Positions 23,720-35,715 are shown, counted from the first letter of the stretch. The stretch is 64,000 nt of DNA from Chamaecrista fasciculata (GCA_003254925.1 QANZ01016334.1:1-64000), one strand, 5' to 3'. Numbers and translations: made by a program. The notes: generated by a model not told the origin, from the sequence alone.

Positions 23720-25945
23720 TGTTGGAGGTTATGGAGAAAAACGCAGCGGAAAAGGTAAAATAAAAAATTTTATAATCACCTCCAAAGGATCCACTACTTG
23801 TGTTTATACCAGAGAGAAAAGACGTTTACCTAAATCAGACGGTTGCTTTGAAAAATCGCAATTCCAAGAAGTCCACAAACTTGTGTCCTTCCTCTGCTGG
23901 TGATCCACATGAACAGTTTGGCAGATACTCAGGTGCTAGCCTCCAATCTCTTCTCCAAGAGATTATGGGAACCGATCTACAATCTTGGAATTTCAAGAAC
24001 ACTTCTTGAAATATCCAAGAACCAAGTGGCGCACTAGTATGGAATTTTTCTCAAAAATTCCTCACTAAAACTCAAGAGATGAGCACACTACCAAGAACCA
24101 CTTTCTTGGCCACACTCTCTAGAGTTTTCGCTTCCCTCTCTTCCTCACACACAAATCGCCCTTAAAACCCTAAGTTTAGGGTTAGTTCAAAACTTTCCCT
24201 TTTCTCTTCCTAGGCTATGCGCCTTTTCTCTTTTTTCTTAGAATAATAGGCGACTTCCTCTAGTGTTTTAGGCTAGGCGACTTTGTGTGTATTATAGAGT
24301 CTCCATTCCTCAAATTAGGGAATCACCAAATCTTGATTATAAGATTACATTAATATTATAATTCAAAATTAAAAGGCAATCTTTATTTAAATTTCAAGAT
24401 CATATCTTAAAACCTAGAATGCACACTTCCCATTGGTTGGAATGAGTCAAGAGGATTTGAATTCTTAATTAAAATATTACATTAATATCTTAATTTAAAA
24501 TTCAAAATGTATTCTTGAAATTCAAAATGCAAGATCAAATCTTGCATTTGATTCTTCAAGTATGCGCCACCCTCCTTGTTATTTTACCGGAATTTAATAA
24601 AAAAGATAACAATCCTAACTCTTAGGAAGTTATAACCAACTTATTAATATCCTTAACAAATTGAATTAAAATATTACCCTAATATCTTAATTCAAACTTG
24701 AATCTTGAATTCAAATTCAAATCTTGAATTCAAATTTAAATCTTGAATCCAAATTAACAAAATCATATTTTATTAATCTAATTCAAGAGTGAGGCGCCAC
24801 CCTCCTCTTGTTATCTTTCAATATTGGAGAATTTAATAAATCAATAATCCCCTAACTCTTAGGAGACTTAGTCAATTCATTATTCCCCAATATTTTAAAC
24901 AAGAATTCAATTGTAAATAGATTAATCAAATTAACTATTTAACAATTAATATATTTAAACTTGTCTAACAAATTTAAATATCACAAATGTAGATTTTATT
25001 TAAGACAAGACTTCATGTCCTAAGACATTCAACTATGTCTTAAATTGCGTCACTAAAGTGACTCACGAATTAAACCCTAATTCGTGTCCCATTACAGTAT
25101 CTTGATCCTGCTCATGTGTGACCCAGCAGGCCTCACGTGAAGTTGGCAGCAAGCCATCTCTATGACTCACAAGTCGAGAGCGGACTCTAGCAAGCCATCA
25201 CGACTACCCAAAACACGTGAGTTATCGTTTTAACATAAACGACTTAACCTTAGTACCACCTTGTCATAATCTCTATTGTCACACGATATCTTGGTCATGG
25301 ATAAGGCATGGGAAAATCATCCTTGTAATCCAAACCATAACTTTCTCGATTCCTTGAGTTAGTTTCATTACCCTGTGTGGCCACACATTCTTTGGACAAA
25401 CTCATCGAGGGGCCCAGTCAAATATCTCTCAACTTAATGAGGGACAAGATTCCTTCTTGGTCAACCACATTCCTCAGCACGGCAAACAACTAAACCCGTA
25501 CCTAGCCTGTATGGCTACCTTGTTACGGGCAACGTTGGACTAGGCCAAAGTTCAGCATCTACAACGCCGGAATAATGAAGACCTCAGGTCGAAGGGCATC
25601 GTGATAGGTGTACAAGAGAGGCTAGCTCATGACTAAACCCATGCAGGACTCTCCGGGTCGGTCCAGCAACTTGTAACCCATTACATAATTGCACCATGAC
25701 TCTCGAGAAGCATCACATGCGTGTATCTCTATACACCGAAGTCATGCTGGTCTTAGTTCATTCACGTTCCCACGTGAATAATCGACCAGGGACAGTTTAG
25801 AATAATTATCACATAATTAATCAAGGATTGCTATCACAGTAAACATGCTAATAATATGATAACGACATAATTTATCATTCATAAATCGGTCAAACAATAT
25901 GTTCATACATATAAAATGATTGGCCCTAGGGCACAATCTCCATCA
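23720..25945 (-). mobile_element. Solo LTR of an LTR retrotransposon inserted in the captured-gene element
   Basis: The element runs from TGTTGGAG to CTCCATCA (TG...CA), flanked by GAGAT on the left and GAGAC on the right, a 4-of-5 match target duplication. Removing it rejoins the right arm of the TIR element exactly, so the boundaries are firm. In minus sense it starts TGATGGAGATTGTGCCCTAG. I see no gag/pol coding and no internal second LTR, so it is best read as a 2.2-kb solo LTR. Inside, two related stretches at about 24560-24655 and 24785-24875 (GCGCCACCCTCC and CCTAACTCTTAGGA) form a diverged duplication. A partial relative lies at 59544-59948. Confidence 0.75.
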
Positions 25946-26000
25946 GAGACATCAAAATGCAAAAAATTTTCTTTCAGGATACCGAACTGCATTTTACCCT

Positions 26001-26549
26001 AAAAAAAAAGGTCACAATGAGAATCACCAATCAAAAAAAACTTTAATAAAGTATATTTATGTGTGACAAACACTAACTGATGAGTCAATAACTCAAAATT
26101 TACTGAAATTAAGTAAAAATGGTTACATACTCTTTTTGCCATAACATATCTTTGACTTTTAGACCAAAATGCTTTGTGGTGCTAACATTATGCTCTCTGT
26201 CCACAAAAAAAGCAAATGCAAAAGAAAAGAAGAAAAATGCAAAGAGGCATTACTTGCCTCCACAAATAATGGTCAAGTTGCATTGCCATGCTTATAGAAA
26301 TGAGAGAATATGCCCCCACTTTTTTTACTTTTAAAGTCTTTATTAATTTCTGTTAGTTGCATTTATCCTGAATAGAGGAAAATAAGAGTGCTAAAGTTGA
26401 TGCATATGGTTTACCAAAAAACAAAACGTTGATGCATATGTGTGTTTTATATATTCACCAATTCAAAAATGAGACTGTAATAATCATTGATGATAAGAAA
26501 AGGAGTAAATAGCCAAAACCTTATACCTCTCCCTAAGAGGAATTTATGA

Positions 26550-26584
<35 letters not shown>

Positions 26585-27919
26585 TGTTTGACACTTTGGA
26601 TAGAGCTATAAATGTTTTACTTTTCTTCTCTCTAATAATTTGCCATTACAGTTCATCAGATACAATGGCTGGTTTTTCTTTTCTCTTTGTTTTTTTTTCC
26701 TATTTTTAAAAAGCATATTAAACTTACTTGATCCATTGCCCATTGGGGTGTAATTACAAGGTGTCGTCGCAGTTTTGTGATTGAAAAATTACGAAACATA
26801 TTGTCATAATCTGGGTGTATATCAATTTAACCACCAATTTGGCACTGGCCTAATGACCTTTTCATTAGGTTGGACTTGGTCCCAGGTCTGGAGGTTTTAG
26901 ATCCAATCCAATTGAGATATACTATTTTTATTTATTTTTCTTTTGTTAAAAAGGTTAAAATACTTTTTATATATAAGTTATATTAAACTTAACAAATTTT
27001 TATTGTAAATTTTTTTCTATTAACATATGAATATTATTTGTATTAATATATACACATTAAAAGTTAACAAATATATGAAAATAAGGTAAAAATTAAAGAT
27101 ACTCAAATTTTTTTTTCCAAAAATAAAAGACCCAGCTCAACTTAGTGACCTAATGGACCCGACCCGACCTAATTAACCCAAGTTTCACTAAAACAGGCCT
27201 CAACTCTCTTGACACTTGTATGTCCTTGGTCATAATTCATAATATATAAAATATAATCATATATTCATCTTTAATTTAATATGTATTTATACTACGTATA
27301 ATATGTCAATTCAGATTACAACTAAATAGTAAAAACAGTATTTTCTTTTTTTTTAAATGAAGTATTTCAAAACTATAATGTTAATGTATTTTGGAACATT
27401 AAATATATTATTGATGATGATCTTAATTTTAAAATTAGTAATGCTTTTAGACACGAAAATCTCAACAAAAAATGAGAACAATTTTCCGGAGGCATAAGGA
27501 ATTATGGAATAAAACTTTTAGAAAATCACTTTTAAACTCAATTTAATCCCATTTGATGACGGTCACAGTTAGATAGATAAAAGACTCGTTAAAAATAACT
27601 TATAGCTTCAAACTCGTCACAATTGGACTTTAAACAAAAGAGATATATATGACCAACTTCGATCGTTTAACTGTGAAATGAGTGACCTTCTTTTAGAGTT
27701 CAATTTAACCTTGTTTACTAACGGTTCTAACCAAATAAAAAAGGTTCGTAAAAAATAACATGTAGCTCAGGATTCGTTGCATTCTAACTTGAATTAGAAG
27801 AGATATGATCACATTCAATTGTTGGGACCAAAAAGTAAAAACTTTTATGAAACTCAGAGGACCAAAATCATAAAAAAAAAAATCTATATTGCAACTTACC
27901 TAAAAATAAATAATCAATA
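26001..27919. other. AT-rich intergenic DNA with microsatellite and foldback fragment
   Basis: No gene is recognised. There is a CT then AT microsatellite at about 26550-26583. The 27480-27890 stretch shares the inner module of the foldback family seen at 38880, 40905, 46431 and 62490 (AAAATAACATGTAGCTC, GTTGCATTCTAACTT, AGAGATATGA). Confidence 0.4.
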
Positions 27920-28496
27920 GGCAAAACACCATTTCGTGCCCCTAATATTTGTGGTGATTTTCAGTTATGCCCCTAACGTTTCATTTGTGTCAGTTGTGCC
28001 CCCAATGTGAAACGTTAGTTTCAATTATGCCCCCACCCTCATTAGTGTACCGTTTTTCGGAACTTTTGAACTTCGATCCGTGTTCATTTCAGTTTGTTTT
28101 GATAAATGAGTTTATGGGTAGTCATTTTCGGCTCTTAAGGATCATTTTGCACATGGAAATTTTGAGAATAATGCTTCGTTTTGCTGCATTACGTTTTGGT
28201 CCTTTTTGGGGTTCATCGGGTCCGATTTTCTTAGGATTTGGGGCTACTTTGAGCTTAATCTTTGAAATTGATCCAAGGAAACAAGTTTGTGATGTCCAAA
28301 AATTAAAACCCATATGAAATTTGATCAAAACCGAGCTCAAATCGTGCGAAAATGGTGTTTTTTTTGTGGATGATTGAAATTGGGGGCATAATTGAAACTA
28401 ATGTTTCACATTTTGGGCACAACTGACACAAGTGAAACGTTAGGGGCATAACTGAAAATCACTGCAAACGTTAAGGGCACGAAAAAGTGTTTTGCC
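27920..28496. mobile_element. Mutator-style miniature inverted-repeat element (577 bp)
   Basis: The left arm starts GGCAAAACACCATTTCGTGC and the right arm ends with the inverse GTGTTTTGCC. The arms repeat a GCCCC-TAACGTTTCA-type unit with matching inverse GTGAAACGTTAGGGGC. The flanks TAATCAATA and TAATCAAAA give an 8-of-9 target duplication. The 116-residue open frame inside is a by-product. Confidence 0.7.
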
Positions 28497-28545
28497 TAAT
28501 CAAAATTACAGTTCCTCCTAAACGTTAAAGTTGTGTTTTTATCTA

Positions 28546-29320
28546 GGGGTGTTCAGCGGTTCGGGCCAACCCGCCAACCCGCAAAAACCAACCCAACCCG
28601 CAGGTTTGGGTTGGTTTGGTTTCGGCTCGCCGGTTGGTTTGGTTTGAAAATTCCTAGCCCGCAGTGGTTTGGGTTGGGTTTGCGGGTTTTAGAATTCTGA
28701 GCCCGCTCAACCCAACCCAACCCGCCAACCCGCCACTTATGTATTTTTTATTTTTTTATTTTAATATATACATAAATAAATAATAATTAGCATAATACAA
28801 ATGAATCTTGAGTTATCATTCCCCTTTAGCTTTAACACTACATGAAGTGACTTCACCTTCAATTAATCTTTTTTTTTTCAATCATTCAATTAATCAATCT
28901 AATCTCTTTAATTTTTATCAATTTCACTTTTTTTTTCGAGAAGTGTAGAATTAGAATTTATAATTTTACTTGCTAAATACTACCGGGGCCGTGGGTTTTT
29001 CTATTTTCCTCTATTACTAACTTCACTTTATTAACTTATAATAATAAGAAATCTTTTTTCTCAAAATTCAATACAAAAAAATTGAAAGATTAAAAAAATT
29101 GTAGAGTCAAGTATTTTTTAATTTTAAAAAATGTTTGCAAATTGGAATGGGCTAGCCCGCCAACCCGCCCAACCCAACCCGCCATTGTTTGGTTTGGTTT
29201 GGTTTGGGCTAAAATATTTTTTTTCCAAAACCCAACCCAAACCAACCCGCCCTTAAAAAATTTCAGCCCAAACCAACCCGCCCTAAACCCAACCCAACCC
29301 AGCCCGCGAACACCCCTATA
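28546..29320. mobile_element. TIR element rich in CCAACCC/GGGTTGG words
   Basis: The left end AGGGGTGTTCAGCGGTTCGG and right end CCGCGAACACCCCTATA are inverted. Subterminal runs of AACCCGCC and GGTTTGGGTTGG recur on both sides. The interior is AT-rich without coding. This is a widespread style of hAT-like plant miniature transposon. A truncated relative starts at about 59046. Confidence 0.6.
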
Positions 29321-29424
29321 ATTTTATCTGTGTAGTAGGGGTAGGGCCCTATAGTTTGGGCTTCTCATGTTTTTCTATTTTTTATAAAAAATTGAGCCTA
29401 GCTCCAACGAAATAATAAAAGGAT

Positions 29425-29800
29425 GGCAAAAGTACTAATGTAGTCCTCAAATTTTACACTAACTGTCAATTTTATCCCTAATATTTTTTATTGTCGATTT
29501 CGTCCTCAATGTTTCACATTTTAACCAATTTCATCCTTTGACTAACTTCTTTCAATAAATTAATGACAGGCTGCATTTCATTTTTCAATTTGAGTTAGGA
29601 TTTGATTTTTTTTCTATCAATTTTACATTATATATCATTAACCATGTATTTTCTGTCGATAATTTTTGGCTAAAATAAGAGTAAAGGATAAAATTGACTA
29701 AAATATGAAATATTGAGGACGAAATTGATATAAAAAAAACAGATTGGAGACGAAATTGATAATTAGTGTAAAGTTAAGAAATAAAATTAGTACTTCTGCC
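29425..29800. mobile_element. Foldback miniature element, family A copy 1
   Basis: Ends GGCAAAAGTACTAAT and ATTAGTACTTCTGCC are inverted. The arms carry CAATTTTATCCCTAATATTT and the inverse GACGAAATTGATAATTAG. The flanks TAAAAGGAT and TAAAAGAAC match at 7 of 9. It shares the whole arrangement with copies at 34105-34515 and about 35384-35715. Confidence 0.6.
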
Positions 29801-29819
29801 TAAAAGAACGTTAGGTCTC

Positions 29820-30749
29820 TGTTTTCTTTTGGCCCTGTAATGAGTAATCTAATCTTTAGATGACTTCCATTTTCGACGAAAAGAAGTTGACTTCTTTTCC
29901 TCACAATCGGTCTCTTCTCTGTTTGATTTTCACACTCAATCAGATTCAGACAGCATCAATTTTTTGGAGCTGGCTAATCAATCATTTTAAACACTAAGTT
30001 CAGGTACTTCACATTTCTTTGTATTGGTGTGTTTTCCTTTCTAATGCGTTTGTCGTCTTAGCCATCCGAATGCGCAACTGGTTTTTTCAGATTATCATTT
30101 TGCTTTCAGTTCCTTGCATTTGGATTGCCTAATCTAATTCGTTTACTAATGATTAATACAAATTATGAGTAGTCAGTTGAATTGATAATTACATTTACAA
30201 TAATATATATATATATATGGAAGTTAAATACATTTACAAATTTCAGTTTGATATATTATTATTGATATATATATTTACATTTACATATACATTTAACTGA
30301 CTACTCATAATTTGTAAATGTATATATATGGAAAACACTAAAATTGCTTTTATGTTTGATTGATTCTTTCCATTTTTTTTTGTCGTGTTTTTAAAATCTA
30401 ATGGGATTAATGCTTTTAAAATTAATGTTTACTTTTTCAACATACTTCAAATCCAGTTTTTGACCGGTTTCTTAGTAAAATGATTTTTTAGTTCTTTCGG
30501 ACTAGACTAAGCACTGGTTCCTGGTCCAACTGGCCGATAGATTAGGTCTGTTTGGAGAACTATGGTTTATAGTTTTTATAGCTATCACATATATAGATGA
30601 TGTAGTGACACAAGCTGAAGTATCTGCTTTAAATGATGTTGCCATTAATTTATCTCAGGATTCCAATCATAGTTATTTTCATTTGTTTTTCTATTTTCCA
30701 TTCTCTTAAGAGATCTTCCCCCCCTTTTGTCATTTCACATCTGTGGTAG
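29820..30749 (+). promoter_or_regulatory. Presumed promoter, noncoding first exon and intron before the NB-ARC exon
   Basis: A stretch at about 29850-30002 ends in TAAGTTCAG followed by GTACTT, a plausible donor. The NB-ARC exon starts after CTGTGGTAG at 30749. No frame entering the donor in the required phase is open, and no TIR-domain motif is present anywhere between 29820 and 30749. The interval also contains AT repeats and a palindromic ACATTTACAAAT-rich stretch (30180-30330). Confidence 0.35.
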
Positions 30750-33700
30750 GCCTGAATCTGAACTTGTGAAAAGTATAGTCAAAGATATTTTGAGCAAACT
30801 AAAGCGCACAACATTAAATCATTTGGAAGGGCTTGTTGGCATTGATCATCATATTGAGAAAATTGAAGAATTATTGTCAAAGACTTGCATTGTGGGAATA
30901 TGGGGCATGGGAGGCATAGGAAAGACCACAATAGCCAAAGCTGTATTTCACAAATTGAAAAGACAATTTGAATCATTCTCTTTCATTGAAAATGTTCGAG
31001 AACAATTGACAAAAATGGGATCGGACCAGCTAGTAAAAGAGTGTCTGAAAGAATTATTGAAAGATGAAGACATTGACATCTACAACATGAGATCCGATTT
31101 TGTGAAAAACAGGCTTCAATGCAAAAAGATTCTCTTGGTTCTTGATGATGTTGACAATTCAATCAGTGTTGAAGGTTTAACTAGAGTATGTGATTGGTTT
31201 GGACAAGAAAGTAAGATTATTATCACATCAAGAGACAAACAAGTACTTCGAAATGTTGCAGCTTCTACAACATATCATGTAAGACCAATGAATGATCATG
31301 ATGCTTTTTATCTCTTTAGCTTAAAGGCCTTTAAGCAAAACGAGCCACCTAAAAGCTACATTAAGTTATCAAAGTGGGTAGTGGATTATTGTCAAGGAAA
31401 CCCATTAGCTCTTGTGGTTTTAGGTTGCTATCTTTATGGCAGAAAAGAAGAAGAGTGGAAAAGTGCTCAAGAAAAACTAAAACAAGCTCCCCATGGTGAC
31501 ATCTTTAATGTGTTAACATTGAGTTTTTATGGACTTGATGATGACATACAAAGGGATATATTTCTTGACTTGGCATGCTTATTCAAGATAAAAAATAAGT
31601 TTTCTATGTCCTTGATAAGAGACTACTACGACTCTTCAATAGATCTTGAGATAAGTGTTCTCGAAGATAAATCCCTCATTTCAATTATTGAGAAAAAAAT
31701 TGATAAATATATTGAAATGCATGATCTAATAGTGGAAATGGGCATAGAACTTGCTACACAACAGACCTTTGAACACAGAAGACCCATTCGACTGCTGAAT
31801 AATGATGATATTTATCATTTTATCAAGAATAACAAGGTAAAAATTTATCAATTAATTATTTTCTTATTTCATTTCCTTTACCTTCTTACATATTGAATGT
31901 CATAAGCTCTAGCAATAATTTCTCGCTTGATTTGGTTGTTAGGTGACTGAAACAATTCAATTCATAGCTCTGGATATGTGTAAGACAAAAAAGATCCGTT
32001 CGGAATTTAAAGTCTTGGAAGACATGCACAATTTAAAATTTCTATTTTGTAAGTCAGCTGAAGAGCCTTCAATTGTAGATATTATTGAAGGTCCTACTCT
32101 TCCAGAAAAATTGAGGATTATGCATTGGGTGGACTATCCTTTGTCATATGTGTCATTGACCTCTTGTGCAGAGAATCTTGTTGAGCTTCTTATGCCTAAT
32201 AGTAATCTGCAATATCTTTGGGATGAAAATCTGGTACGTACATATTTTCCAATTCTTAATATAAAATATTAGCTAGATTTTGAGTTAAATTAATTTATTT
32301 GGCCCTATCACATGTATGAATCTTAAATTGGATATTTGTGGTTTCAATTTTTTTTAGGTAGATCTATATAATTATATTTCTGTTTCTATTGTTAATCAGG
32401 TTACTTTTGTTTTTTTTAGCTGAATTTTAATTATATTATAAACTAAAACTGAGGAATTTAACAATAATATCTCAATTATAAACAGAACGAATATAACTGT
32501 AGAAATGCCTAACTCTTCCCAAAAGAGCTCTCATAGGGAGAGGATTGTGTCATTATATATATATATAGAGTTAGAAAGCCTTTTAACTAAGCAATGTGGG
32601 ACTTCAACACGTCCCCCTCACGCCCGACATAGGAGCGTGAAGCCAACGGGTTATTCTCAGGGCAGCCCACAGTAAGGCTCATCCATCCCACATGTCCAAA
32701 CCTGGTTCTGATACCATGTAGAAAGGCCTAACACTCCCTAAAAGAGCTCTCATAGGGAGAGGATTGCCTCATTATACATATAGAGTTAGAAGGCCCTTTA
32801 AAGCAATGTAGGACTTCAACAATAACTATAGGGAAGTAATTTAAAAAAATTATAACAATAAGGATTTAATTGAATCTAGTTCTATATCTAATTCGTTTTC
32901 CTTAATTCCCATCACAGCATTTCCCAAAATTAAAGATGATTTTTCTGAATGGCTCGAAGCGCCTAGTTGGATTACCAGATCTCTCTTTGGCCCCAAATAT
33001 TGAATTCATAAATATGGAGGGTTGTGTAAACTTGGGTCAAGTATATTCTTCAAGTATTTTACCCAAACTTCGGACATTAATTTTAATAGGTTGCGAAAAG
33101 CTGTGGCGGGTAAACATTGGCAGCAATATCAATGGGAGAAGTTTGAGGTTAGCAATCGTCCTTAATTGTATTGATCTTGTTAACCTCTCTTTCAACAGAG
33201 CTACTATTGAGGTGTTCATGTATGATGATGATCGCATTTCTGGATTTCGATTTAAAGTTGTGTCAGTACCATTCACAGAGATATCAGAGTGCATGAATAG
33301 CATTGAGAAAAATGCAAAGATAGAATTGTTGGGACAAAATTTGAAGGGTTTACTTCCATTTGTTACCAAAGTTCGTTGGTTAGACATAAATGAGTTTGGG
33401 AATTCTGCAGATTCTTTTCGGATGAGGTTTTTTCGTGACGAGATATTCAGTGGCAACCTTTACGATGATTGTAGATTATATTTATTTGACCCTCGAAGAA
33501 GACCTGTTATTGAGCAAAGCATAGATGAAAAAGACAAGACAATGAGATGGGTTAATGAGAATGGAAGAATTATTAGGCAATGGAAGGCAAGCATAGAAGA
33601 AGATAAAGAAGAAGAGTTAATAAGAGAAGTGAAATGTAACAGATTACCAAGAGTTCTCAACTGCATTAATCGGTGGTCACTAATAACACAGCTCACATTA

Positions 33701-33964
33701 CCGGAAAGTGATATCATTGGTGGAGCTTGCAGCAATGTTATTGATAGAATTTCAACCTTAAAATCACTTGCACAAACTAATTTCTCAAACCTTAAACGTA
33801 TCATTGATCTTACATTCTCATTGGACGATAGACAACAAATGAGTGTCCCGTTTCTTGCAGTCTATCTTATACCACTACTGTCGGAAGGATTAAGCTATAG
33901 TGGCTTTACATTGATATTTCCTCATGCAGGTGTAGATATTAATTTTCGATTATGGGATTCCTAG
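30750..33964 (+). CDS. TNL-class NB-ARC resistance-like gene with no TIR exon found
   Basis: Exons are 30750-31836, 31943-32233 and 32918-33964, all phase-consistent. The NB-ARC motifs are intact: P-loop GMGGIGKTT, RNBS-A FIENVRE, kinase-2 ILLVLDDVD, RNBS-B SKIIITSRD, GLPL-type GNPLALVVLG, RNBS-D DIFLDLACLF and MHD in EMHDLIVEMG. The DDVD ending and the RNBS forms place it in the TIR class. Exon 2 of this set encodes the NB-LRR linker (LRIMHWVDYPLSYV, ENLVELLMPNSNLQYLWD). Exon 3 encodes one or two LRR-like units (LPDLSLAPNIEFINMEGCVN) and a C-terminal region without clear repeats. TNLs normally have a TIR exon joining in phase 2 just here. The exon begins in that phase, but no TIR exon or in-frame ATG lies upstream, so this is either a truncated gene or part of a misassembled one. 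A TRIM element sits in the last intron. Such proteins normally detect pathogen effectors in the cytoplasm or nucleus. Confidence 0.75.
32498..32821 (-). mobile_element. Complete TRIM (terminal-repeat retrotransposon in miniature)
   Basis: Two direct TG...CA repeats, 32498-32609 (112 bp) and 32717-32821 (105 bp), share about 85-90% of bases by eye, starting TGTAGAAA and ending ACTTCAACA. They flank a 107-bp core. On the minus strand the base after the first LTR begins TGGTATCAGAACC, the initiator-Met tRNA primer-binding site. The purine-rich GTGAGGGGGACG abuts the other LTR as polypurine tract. The 5-bp target duplication ATAAC is perfect (32493-32497 and 32822-32826). It lies antisense in the NB-ARC gene's last intron and has no coding capacity. 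Confidence 0.92.
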
Positions 33965-34104
33965 AAGAAGTTCTGGCGACTAGGACTATGCTTGATTAAT
34001 TGGATGATCAGCTTAAATTAAGATTCACAGCTCTTAATTATACCACCATCTTAATTTGGACTTAATATCAGTTTTTATAGCTAGCACATGGATAAATAAT
34101 TAAA

Positions 34105-34515
34105 GGCAAAATCACCTCTTTCGTTCTCAAATTTTACATTTACTTTCAATTTAGTCCCCAATGTTTATTTACTGTCAAATTTACTCTCAAAATTTCACAT
34201 TTATTTTAATTTTATCTTTTAACTAACTTTTTTTTCCATAAATTAACAACAGACTTTATCATGTTTTTTAATTTAAGTTAAGATTTGAGTTTATTTTTCT
34301 ATNTTAACAACAGAGTTTATCATATTTTTTAATTTGAGTTAATATTTGAGTTTATTTTTTTATCTATTTTACATTATATATTATTCGTCACGTAAATTCT
34401 ATTGTTAATATTTGATTAAAATAAAAGTAAGGAATGAAAACAAAAATAAGAGTAAGGAATAAAGTCGAATTAAAAATTAATGTAAAGTTAAGAGACGGAA
34501 AGAGTGTTTTTGCTC
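34105..34515. mobile_element. Foldback miniature element, family A copy 2, with perfect 9-bp duplication
   Basis: The element starts GGCAAAATCACCTCTTTCG and ends AGAGTGTTTTTGCTC, inverted ends. It is flanked on both sides by ATAATTAAA, a perfect 9-bp duplication typical of Mutator-like transposition. A roughly 55-bp stretch (TTAACAACAGA...GAGTTTATTTTT) is repeated in tandem on either side of the single N at 34303, which may be an assembly artefact. Confidence 0.8.
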
Positions 34516-35383
34516 ATAATTAAAAATGTATATTTGCTTCAAATTAAAAATGTTGGGATTTTTTAATATCACTAAAGGAATAGTTGGCATTAACCACCAT
34601 ATATATTTGAGAAAAATGAGGAATTATATATTGCCATTGTACTGTACGTGTGCAGCATAGAAAAATACTACAACCATCAAAGTTCAAAACAATTCCAGTC
34701 TCTCATGAATTGGATTGGATCAATTAACACTTAGGGTTTGCCTATGTTGCAATTTGTTTTTTTATAGCATGACGACATTGACATACCATGATATCATTAC
34801 TTACAAGCTAATGAAAATGCAGCACATGTTATATTCTTAATCATGATTCTCAACTTGTTCCCATGATAGGTATGATTTGGGGTAGGTTTTAAAGAGAAAT
34901 TTATTAATATATTTGTGTTTAAATCATGATTTTACCTAAAATGTTGGCTTTTGGGCTTGCATATGTTTATAGAATTGCCTGATCAACTTATGGATTGACT
35001 TGCTAAAAATACTTCTGAAAGAGAAAAACAATGACACCAGAACAATCTTAATCGGAGGCCATACACACTTTCATATGTGGCTCAAAGTAAGTTATACATA
35101 TGTGTGCGTGCAATGCAAGACATGCATCATTGGAAAAAAAAATGTTTAGACAAATTGTGAACTATGTTCTTTGTGATTTTCTGCTTTGGTTATTTTCTTC
35201 AAGTAATAACATCAGAAATTATAACAGGAAGATTTGAACAAGCTCTTCGCTGACACAATTTGATAACACTGCAAACACAGAGGAAATCAAGAAATGTAAA
35301 AGAGAAAACCTGAACGAGCCAAAATAAAACAGATAAAAGAAGAAGATGAAGTCTTGTTTGAAGTGGTTTCTATTTTTTTTTTT
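34516..35383. other. Intergenic DNA without recognised features
   Basis: No gene, RNA or clear repeat is visible in this AT-rich interval downstream of the NB-ARC gene. Confidence 0.35.
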
Positions 35384-35715
35384 GGCAAAAACACACTTTT
35401 GTCCCCAAACTTCACATAAACTTTCAATTTTGTCCTTAAGATTTTTTTGCTGTCAATTTTGTTCCTAAAATTTTATATTTTAATCAATTTTATCATTTGC
35501 TCTTATTTTAATTAAATATTAATGACAAATTCTACATGGCAAATGACATGTAATATAAAATTGATAAAAAAACATAAATCGCAACTTAGATTGAAATACA
35601 CAATGAATTTTATTATTAATTTATTGAAAGAAGTTGATCAAAGTATAAAATTAAACATAATATAAAATATTGAGAATAAAATTAAAAGTTAATGTAAAAT
35701 TTAGAGAAATTTATT
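35384..35715. mobile_element. Foldback miniature element, family A copy 3
   Basis: The start GGCAAAAACACACTTTTGTC and the arm words CAATTTTGTCCTTAAG, TTAATGACAAATTC and TTAATGTAAAATTTAGAG match the order seen in the copies at 29425 and 34105. The right end is eroded, so the target duplication cannot be read. Confidence 0.5.

Larger units (their letters stand above)
22251..26000. mobile_element. Gene-capturing TIR element (Pack-MULE-like) split by an LTR insertion
   Basis: A left arm (22251-22498) is inverted relative to a right arm made of 23551-23719 plus 25946-26000. Ends are GGTAAAATGCAGTTTGGTAC and its inverse GAACTGCATTTTACC. Arms of about 225-250 bp and A-rich 9-10 bp flanks on both sides (AAAAAAAG-type) fit Mutator-like elements, although the A-rich target makes the duplication weak evidence. 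Between the arms lie about 1.05 kb holding fragments of two host genes, both on the minus strand: a DOMON/cytochrome b561 gene and a bHLH gene. There is no transposase. A 2.2-kb LTR interrupts the right arm. Confidence 0.75.

Noticed and set aside
27967..28317. 116-residue plus-strand frame
   Set aside because: It lies wholly within a palindromic miniature element with a 9-bp duplication.
33037..33804. Minus-strand frames of 139 and 114 residues
   Set aside because: They are antisense shadows of the last exon of the NB-ARC gene.
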